This document shows, in pieces, positions 55,752-64,000 of a stretch of 64,000 nt of DNA (its first letter is position 1; each line of letters begins with the position of its first letter). The position numbers were made by a program, and so were the translations under genes. Below the pieces are notes generated by a model. The model was not told where the DNA came from. It saw nothing but the letters and a program-made list of their open reading frames with translations, and made no database searches. Origin of the DNA: Zelopaecilomyces penicillatus (Eukaryota > Ascomycota > Sordariomycetes > Hypocreales > Pseudodiploosporaceae); the NCBI GenBank assembly GCA_005765155.1, contig VCCP01000001.1, positions 6,944,001 through 7,008,000 on the forward strand, given 5' to 3'.

Positions 55752-56435
55752 ATGGCAACCACCCAGCCTGGAGCAGTCGAGGTGTCGATTCCCCTCCCCC
55801 GAGCTCTGGACACGCGCATCTTTATCCGGCTCACTACGCAGGCCAAGTCGATTATGCTGTCGCTTGCCACTGGCTCCCTGGACGATGGTGCGGTCAAACC
55901 AATGGGCTCGTTTGTCTATGCTCTACCCAACGTACGTGTTATTTCTTGGTCCTGCATGAACTCGAATCAAATATGACACAGTTCATTATCATGTTGTTAG
56001 CTTCACTGTAGTGGCAATACTGTGTGGTACTCGCTGATAAGCACTTCATCATTGGGATAAGCCTTGGCCGATGCTATTCACTGTCCAACAGTACACAATT
56101 ACTGCTAGAATAGAAAACATGGAGAATAAACAAGTGAAAATGAACTCCACATTATGCTAACCACCCTACAGAGACTCAACCCCCAGCATCCCCTCGCCAC
56201 TACGCTTTTCTCCTCCGAGTCCTCGCTGGAGTTCACTACTCGGCTTGCCAAGCTCATCGCCCGCAGAACTGGGCTGCCAGTCTACGTGACAAACTCCATC
56301 AGTCTCGAAAACGCAGGCATGGGTGGGACGGTTGAAGAGGAGATGGAGGCCTTCAAAAACGTCGTGGATGTAGTTCTGGCGCGGCTAAAGAGTGCAGACA
56401 TTGTGTCCGCGGTGGCTAATGTTAGTCTTACGTGA
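55752..56435 (+). CDS. Proteasome assembly chaperone 4 (PAC4/Poc4-like)
   Basis: Exons 55752-55931 and 56172-56435 join in phase to 147 residues. The second exon has the diagnostic pattern of PAC4: LAKLIARRTGLPVYVTNSIS followed by EEEMEAFKNVVDVVLARL, which parallels RLARKT..VFVSYNL and KEEMEAFP in the animal protein. The first exon provides the two N-terminal strands (VSIPLPRALDTRIFIRLT; SIMLSLATG). In other organisms PAC3-PAC4 chaperones alpha-ring assembly of the 20S proteasome. The intron is 240 nt, two to three times longer than others in this window. Confidence 0.83.
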
Positions 56436-57813
56436 CGGGTGGATAGTTGGGAAGGAGAGTGTTTGTGTGTGTTTATTGTTCGAGTATCCCACATCATCAA
56501 GGCAAGTTTGACGCCTCGACGCCTTATGGCGTTATAACAAGGACATTTTTGTAGTTTGTCTGTCTTTTCCTCACCACTTCTGTCTGGGGCAGTTGGTGGC
56601 ACCGTGACCGTGCACCCAAAGTTTCAACAGTGGCGTCCTTTCATGCAGCCTTTCCGTCCTGTCCGTCACTCATGGGAGTGGGCAATGGGGAACATGGCGA
56701 GGGTACCATCGCATCGCAGTTGTTCGAGGCTGGGAATGCCATCAGCCGAGCAGGGACCTGCCGTTTCACTGCCTGGGGCCGTTGGAAAGAGGAAGCGGTG
56801 AGACCATGAGCTTGCTCGCGTCCCCCGTCTTGGTTTCATGAGAGCAAATACTGCTGCATCTTCCCTCCCTCCAGGGGAATATGAGTGATAGATTGATTGA
56901 TCAATTGATCAATTGATTTGATTGACTCCTATTCCAGAGGGTCCCTTTTTGCTGCAGGCAGGCTGGCTGATTGGTTGTCTGTCAGTTGCCGCTGGGTGGG
57001 CTTTGAGGTTGTACAAGACGAACAATCAACCGAACACACACACACACACACGCACACAACTGAGGATGGCAAAGTGCATGTCGATGATTAGTCAGGCAGA
57101 TTTTCCTTTAGTGTCGAGCTTTTTTTCCATGAATTTTTTCAACGGGTTATCGTTATCGCACCCCGCTATGGGAAATTTTGGTTGGTCCCTTGGTGCAAAG
57201 CAAAGCGGTGGGTGGGCTGCCCATTAAACGACCCCCCCAAAAGGACCCCCGCCAGGCTCAGACCATCTCAGGGCGCACACAGCTTTGGTGCTTCACCACC
57301 TCCAACTCCAATCCCGCCCAGGCTGCTCGTCATTGCCTCTCTGCTGCCATTCCTTCCCGCCACCCAGCATCTCCATATAAAATCCGCCTGCTCTCTCCCT
57401 GGGCTGCGAGAAAGCCCAATCTGATCTGATCCCTCAGCTTCCACCCGGACGACCGCCTGGGAATACCTGCAACAAGCCACAGACAGCCCCGCGAAACCCC
57501 CCCCCCCGGCCAACGGAGGGGCACACTCTGCTGCTCCAACTACGCAGTATCGACTGCTCCAGGCGTACGCTGCAACTCCCCATCGCCGCGACTCGTTTGC
57601 ATGCGTTTGCGGCATCGTGCTGACTTGAATTTGTCATCGCAGACTCTTGCATAGCTTCGGCTCATGTGGTAGAACACGCTTCGGCCCTTCCGCTCTTGCC
57701 CGCGCGCAACCTCTCTTCCCCGAGACCCTTGCGCCACTACCGCTCGACTACTGCTCTGCCTCACGAGGGACAACCATCAGCCTCCCGTCTCCCGACCCGT
57801 CAGCCCATCCATC
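56436..57813. other. Intergenic with short repeats, no gene seen
   Basis: Contains a TTGATCAA-type direct/palindromic repeat near 56889-56922 and an AC run near 57035-57055. It is the promoter region of the transportin gene, CT-rich close to the start. Confidence 0.5.
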
Positions 57814-60774
57814 ATGAGCTGGCAGCCTTCACCCGAGTCACTCGGCCAGCTGGCCTCGTGTCTCAAAGATTCCCTCAGCGGCTTCGACAAAAATGCCCAG
57901 AAGCAGGCTGAGCTGGTGGGTATCTTCTCGCCTCGTTTTCCTATAGCTCATGCTAACACGGCCCTGTGCCAAAAAAGATGCTCCAGCAGGCCAAGAGCTC
58001 TCCCGACATTAACAACTACCTAGCATACATCCTCTCCAGCTCTCAAACCCCCGAAGGCTTGCAATGCAGCGAGCAGGATTACCATCTCGTTCGATCAGCC
58101 GCTGGCATCATGCTGAAGAACAACATCAAGACAGACTTCAAGTCAATTCCAGCGTCGAGCTTGCAGTTGATCAAGCTTGCTGTGCCCATGAGCTTGCAGG
58201 ACAAGAACTCCCAGATCCGCAACTTTGGCGGAAATATTGCGACTGAAATTATCAAGGGAGGTGGCTTGTTGGGTTGGCCGGAACTCCTGTCACAGCTCCT
58301 CGACATGATTGGAAATGCGAACAATCAATTTTCCAATGAAGCCCAGGAAGGTGCCATGTCTGCCATGACCAAGATTTGCGAGGATAACTTCAAGATGTTG
58401 GTAAAGGAGGTCAACGGCCAGAGACCGCTGAACCACGTCCTTCCCCAGCTTATTGCTGCCACCAAAAGCCCGCTTGCCAAGGTTCGAGCTGGTGCGCTGA
58501 CTTCCATCAACGTTTTCACACCACGAGCATCACAAGCTATGTTGAATTCCATTGATGACCTCTTGCAGCACCTCTTCACCCTCTCTGGTGACAACGATCA
58601 AGATGTTCGACGACAAGTCTGCCGCGCCTTTGTCCAGCTTGTCGAGACCCGCCCCGACAAGCTTCAGCCACATATCAGCGGTCTTGTGGACTACATTTTG
58701 AGTCAACAAAAGAGTGACGATGAGGAGCTTGCGTGTGAGGCCTCTGAATTCTGGCTTGCTGTTGGCGAGCACGAAAACCTCTGGCAGGCACTACAGCCCT
58801 TCCTCAACCAGATCATTCCTGTCTTGCTGCAATGCATGGTATACGGTGGAGAGGATATTGCACTCCTCGGCGGCCTCTCAGACGACGAAGAGGAGGAGGA
58901 TCGAGAGGAGGATATCAAGCCCGCATTTGCCAAGAAGAACTTAACTAGAGCTGCAAACGGTGAGGGATCCATGGACCCATCCAAAAACGACAATGCCTAT
59001 GAAAGGCTAGAGGGCATGGACGACACTCTTGAAGAGGGAGAAGTTGATGACTACGATGATGGCGATGACTCCAACCCAGATGAAAGATGGACGGTACGAA
59101 AGTGCTCCGCCGCCGCCCTGGACGTCTTTGCTCGCGACTTTGGCGGCCCTGTTTTCGAGGCCATTTTCCCATACCTCTCTCAGAATCTCAAGCATGACGA
59201 ATGGCCTCACCGAGAAGCTGCTGTGCTGGCGCTGGGCGCCGTGGCAGATGGTTGCATGGACACTGTCACACCGCATCTCCCCGAGCTTGTCCCATATCTG
59301 ATTTCACTTCTCGAAGACGAAGAGCCTGTGGTTCGCCAAATCACATGCTGGGCCTTGGGAAGATACTCATCTTGGGCCGCGAACCTCGTCGATCCCGCCC
59401 AGAAGGAACAGTTTTTCGTACCCATGATGGATGGAATCCTCCGGAAAATGCTTGACAAGAACAAGAAGGTTCAGGAGGCTGGTGCCTCGGCCTTTGCTAA
59501 CCTGGAGGAAAAGGCAGGAAAGAAGCTCGAACCCTACTGCGGACCCATCATTCAGCAATTTGTCCGATGCTTTGCCAAGTACAAGGACCGAAACATGTAC
59601 ATCCTGTATGACTGTGTTCAAACACTGGCAGAACGACTTGGCCCCTTCATTGCCACTCCAGAGCTCGTGAATCAATTGATGCCGGCCCTTATTGACAGGT
59701 ACAATGTTGTAACGGACCAGTCTCGCGAACTGTTCCCCCTGCTCGAATGTCTCTCCTATGTGGCGCTGGCTTTGGGTCAGGCATTCACCCCATATGCGCA
59801 CACAATCTTCTTGCGTTGTGTCAACATTATTCACATGAATCTTGAACAGAGCATGATCGCGGCTAGTAATCCAGCAATGGACCAACCTGACAAGGACTTC
59901 CTTATCACCAGCCTGGACCTCTTGAGCGCCATTGTCCAAGCCCTGGAGGACGAAAAGTCTGCAGAGCTAATCAAGACATCTCAGCAATCGTTCTTTGAGC
60001 TTCTCAGCCTCTGCATGGAAGACCCCACCGACGAGGTGCGACAATCTGCGTACGCGTTACTGGGCGACTGTGCCAAATACGTCTTCCCACAGCTTCAGCA
60101 ATATCTGCCAACCATTATCCCGATTCTCCTGAAGCAGCTTGATATGGACAGTGTTTTGGATGAAGATATTGAGAGTGGATTTGGAGTCGTCAACAACGCC
60201 TGCTGGTCCATTGGCGAAATTTCCATGCAGCACTTGAAGGGTATGGAGTCGTGGGTGCCGGAGCTTCTCCAGCGTTTGGTAGAGATTATGAGCAATCCCG
60301 GGGTACCCAAGGGTCTCAGCGAAAACGCAGCAATTGCGCTTGGCCGACTTGGCTTGGGTAACGCTGAGCAGCTCTCACCGGCCCTGTCGACATTCTCTCA
60401 AGACTTCCTCACTGCGATGCAGGAAGTTGACCCCTCCGAGGAAAAGGCGACGGCTTTCAAAGGATTCACAATTATTGTAGGCCAGAATCCTCAGGCCATG
60501 GAAGCGGTTCTGCTGGAATTCTTCACATCCATTGCCAGGTATCGCGAGATGAACCTGCGCAATCCCATAAAGCAGGAACTACACGACGTATTTCAAAACG
60601 TAAGCAACACTGCTTTTTTTAACGCCCGTACTTAATCCTAGCAATGGCTAACTAACTATTCTTCATGTCTAGGTTCTCAATGTTTACAAGCAAATTATTC
60701 CTCAATTCAACGATTTCATCAATCAATTGCAACCTGAAGATCAACAGAGCCTCAAAAACACATACTCAGTATGA
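57814..60774 (+). CDS. KAP104: Transportin / importin beta-2 (Kap104)
   Basis: Nuclear import receptor for PY-NLS cargo such as hnRNP-like proteins. Exons 57814-57915, 57978-60599 and 60673-60774 join in frame to 941 residues. It starts MSWQPSPESLGQLASCLKDS and ends DQQSLKNTYSV. HEAT repeats run throughout. Conserved blocks include DINNYLAYI, QDKNSQIRNFGGNIATEII, VRRQVCRAFVQLVETRP, EIALLGG-like DIALLGGLSDDE, REAAVLALGAVADGCMD, QITCWALGRYSSWA and ENAAIALGRLG. The acidic loop (about residues 310-375, DDEEEEDREEDIKPAFAKK and LEEGEVDDYDDGDD) is the RanGTP-sensitive cargo-release loop of this family. That loop and the N-terminus separate it from importin beta-1. Both introns are short and phase 0. 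Confidence 0.96.
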
Positions 60775-63700
60775 TTGGGGACGAATGATGTTGCTTCAGC
60801 TTTTTTTCACAAACAAAATGCCAAATAACCCTTGGCAACGAATGTTCTGGAGCAAATATAACGACTACTGCGGGAAAATGACATGCTGGCTGGCAGCGGG
60901 CATAGCTCAGACACTTCCAACCTATATGCCACACTTTGTTTTCCAAAGCCAAAGCGAACATGATTACGGGCAGGCAAACTTGATGAGAGATGGGATAATG
61001 AAATATGTAGCAGGGTTATTTTTGAGGGAGCTGATGAGGGAACGGGAGAGCAAAAGAAAAAAGCGTTAGTCGGACTGTGTCACCGTTTGACGCATGTCGA
61101 ATATGTATGCCCTTGGCAAAATGCCATCAGGGACCACAGAGCTATTCGTTCCAATGATGATAAGGTAATGAAGAAGCAAAGGATTAGGGAGGAATATGGG
61201 AAGCAAAGCATGGGGTTCGGATCCATTTTTTTATGGGGGGCTTGAAAGCCCAAAGTTTAGATAGATATCTCCAAACATTTTTATAGGCACGGGTCCGGAT
61301 GGGGGGGCCGCCGTATCCCTCACATTGTGGCGCCATAGGTGAGTGGGTTTTTTGACACAAGTTGAAGTACGGAAAATACAATGAGTTTGAGGATGTTGGT
61401 TCTGTGGTTTGTGACTGTTTGAACTTTGAAGTAGTGAATGGATGTGGTTGATGGTGAAGGGAATATTTGCTGTGACTAGGTAACCAAAATTTGCCATCGT
61501 GCTAGTACCGTTGTTTACATGTGCTGATCGGTTCAGGTAAGGGGAATGAGGAGTAAGCTAGATTCGTCTAAAGGATAAACGACAACTATGAAGTTGGTGA
61601 TTTCCTTGTTACACAGTGTCTGGATCCCGTCAGTTAATGACCATCGACCGACACCAATCGGGTATAGTAGCGGAACTCTTTCTTAGAACAGGAGACAAAG
61701 GTCATGTTGAAGGATTGAATAGAGATGGGACTCCCAGCGGTTGTCTGTTGAATGAGATGGTTTATTTCAGTGTTTAAGGGTGTGGCCGTAGTTTATCATC
61801 CCATCGGTTTCTGGAAGTTTTAGAGCATTGTTATACGCGTATAAGATTTTGCTATTTGTACATGACTCTTGGTATTGACACACTTTTATATATCATTATA
61901 TATTATTATAGTATATTGTACTATGTGTTTTCGTAAGCCAAATTCAAGTTATAGGCTACGGTATCAATCAATGATACTGGTCATCGCTAGTGTTGGTTAT
62001 GATTAGAGCGCTTGAGTCAAGATACTCTTCGTCTGTCTAACTGACCAAAAGGGGGCGTCTTGTGTTACTGTCTATTATTAGAAGGGTTTCGGGTCGTGTT
62101 GTAATAGTCTTTGGTCAAAGGGACTTTTGGCTACTTGTCCTTTTAGTGTATTTCTGTGTTTGTATCGTCTGCCTCTTTTGGTATATGTATACACCTGTTG
62201 CGCTGTGGTGTTAATCGTCTATAACCCCCCCACTTGTACTTGTAGCCTCTTATTACAATCTTCCAAACTCTTCACGGTCTTTATTGATGCGATTATTATG
62301 TTGAATTATACTTGATTTCGATCAAACTCAAGGTGTTTCTGCAATAAATAGCTTGAAGATGATTTGAATGCCTGTAGAGTGTCTAGGTTTGAGGGTTCGA
62401 AGGAGGGCGACTCGTGTTCAACAACAAACGCTTTTCGTGACATTCGAGTAGATGTCTATCGGTGGCGGGTGTATTCTTTGTTTCGTACAAGACAAGGTCA
62501 TCACAAGTGTTTCTTTCTTATTTCGTATGTTATGGACAGGCCGGCTGGTTGCTGTCGTTTCTATTCCGTGTACGTATATAGTTAGCAAAACGTCATAACT
62601 AGCCCAGCAAAATCTACATCGATTAATCGTCAAGAATTATCGCAATAACTTAACTGTATCAGCACTTTTCTGGGAATAGCGACTCTCTTGATTGATATCC
62701 CTTTGAAGTATTCGACAACAGCAAGACAATCTGCAACTTTGGGGTTCAACGATAATAGAGTAACAGAGCAACGTCAACAACAATATTGATAAGAGTTTGT
62801 TCCTTGGCTGAATGGTTGAGAAAGTATTCAACTCGACTAGTTCTCCGTGCAAAGTCGCCAGTTGAAAAAATAAATTGCAAATAAAGTCGGCAAATCAACA
62901 AAATAGACAAACAAAAAGTCCATCACAATCTTCAGCAACTCTTTCATCAAGCACCCATTGTGCAGAATAGAAAGACAAGAACCCCCAAAAACCCATCCAC
63001 AGTCGAGTGAAATCAACGCGCCCCCCTCCCTCATTGTCCCTCACGCAACCCGTTCAGCTATACGAGGTTTAGAATGAGCCCAAGACCCATCCCCCCCCTC
63101 TTTGTGATTCATTCCAGCCTAAACTCCGTGCCCTGATCTTTTCCTGTTCCTTTTTTTCTTCCTCTTTCTCCATGTACATTGATCTCGTATTCTGGTTTAG
63201 TCTAACTTTCACTAGTCAAAATACCAGTACTCTTCCAATCTAATGATCATCAAAAGGGGGCTTTTTGTTATTTTTATCAACGTAGCAAGCAAGATACCAC
63301 AAGACCAATTAATTACCTTTCCCACATCTAAATCAAGTTTATCTCCATTGTTACTATGTCAAAACACAATAACTAACAAAGTCCCACCCGCCGATCTACG
63401 GCGCAGCGGAGTTGTGACTTGCGCACCTCGTATTGCCCGCACGGGTCATCAATCAATCCATCCACTCTTCCAACCAACCAACCACCTAATAACCCAACCC
63501 ATCCCATCTATCCCACTCATCATTCCGACCCTGCACAAAACAGCACAACATTCTTTCCCCCTTGCTTCCTTTCAAGTTCTACCTATCACTCACTCTCACT
63601 CTGTATCTTTCTATTCCATCTCAAACACATAAATGCCTCTAGCAAAAACACCTAACCCCCCTTTTTCAGCCCTATCCCAAAACCTCCGTGCGCCGTCGCC

Positions 63701-64000
63701 GCCGCCGCCCCCCTTGGTGTCAAATCAATTCATCACGTTTTGACATTTCCACTCCAAACAACAACCCCCCTTGGAGACAAGATATACAAGAACAAACAGA
63801 ACTCGGAACGGTTTAAGAAAAAAAAAAGACGCCCGGGCCAACAACAGACGGATACAGTATTTGTACATACACATACCCTTGCTAGACGTGGGTGTGTGTA
63901 TGTGTATGTGTCTTCTTTTTTTTCTCGTATTCCCAAACACAAAAGGACCCATAACGGCCCGGCCTTGGGATGCGCCCCCAAAAAGTCTAGCCCGCTCCAA
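60775..64000. other. Gene-free right end of window
   Basis: About 3.2 kb without a supportable gene. AT-rich around 61850-61930. The segment 63300-63720 is C-rich and pyrimidine-biased, as seen in fungal promoters and leaders, so a plus-strand gene may begin beyond the window. Confidence 0.45.

Overview
The window looks like nuclear DNA of a filamentous ascomycete, most likely a Sordariomycete and plausibly Hypocreales. Most genes carry short GT-AG introns (about 50-130 nt, often with a CTAAC/CTAAT-type branch point). Exons are GC-rich, intergenic spaces are long with homopolymers and microsatellites, and the gene set is typical of these fungi (AzgA purine permease, Git3/cAMP-receptor-like GPCR, DUF6590 protein, fungal SRPK-like kinase, Kap104). 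I see no transposase, reverse transcriptase, CRISPR array or viral gene. The assignment rests on gene style and protein resemblance recalled from knowledge; no search was run.

Layout. 1-2.1 kb: a minus-strand ORF with a hydrophobic segment and a collagen-like Gly-X-Y tract, followed upstream by a decaying 10-bp minisatellite. 2.6-4.5 kb: phosphatidylserine decarboxylase (-). 7.3-11.4 kb: two plus-strand ubiquitin-system genes, a HERP-like UBL membrane protein and a UCH37-type deubiquitinase. 12.0-13.6 kb: SRPK-like kinase (-). 13.6-16.9 kb: an accessory island with tandem and inverted copies of the same hydrophobic/collagen-like family, a 28-unit 10-bp minisatellite, and a copied 3' end of the neighbouring purine permease gene. 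17.5-18.6 kb: an orphan membrane-anchored protein (+). 18.9-21.4 kb: AzgA-like purine permease (-, 10 exons). 24.4-26.5 kb: methyltransferase-like protein (+). 28.0 kb: intron-containing tRNA-Pro(AGG). 29.8-31.4 kb: seven-TM receptor (-). 36.2-39.8 kb: cytosolic isoleucyl-tRNA synthetase (-) with a 6-nt microexon. 43.6-46.1 kb: large coiled-coil, proline-rich protein (-). 48.4-50.4 kb: DUF6590 protein (+, 10 exons). 52.1-54.8 kb: convergent SDR with a C-terminal SKL (+) and carnosine N-methyltransferase-like gene (-). 55.8-56.4 kb: PAC4-like proteasome assembly chaperone (+). 57.8-60.8 kb: Kap104/transportin (+). The rest is gene-free as far as I can see.

Most genes are housekeeping. The part most likely to be undescribed is the repeated family at 0-2 kb and 13.6-16.9 kb. 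Its members share a short aromatic motif (WVHYYYEL-type) before a hydrophobic helix, and two members share an identical-style C-terminus (IQSxNRSRR-stop) and 3' flank, while the region between varies strongly in length and composition. The family is associated at both loci with the same decamer minisatellite.
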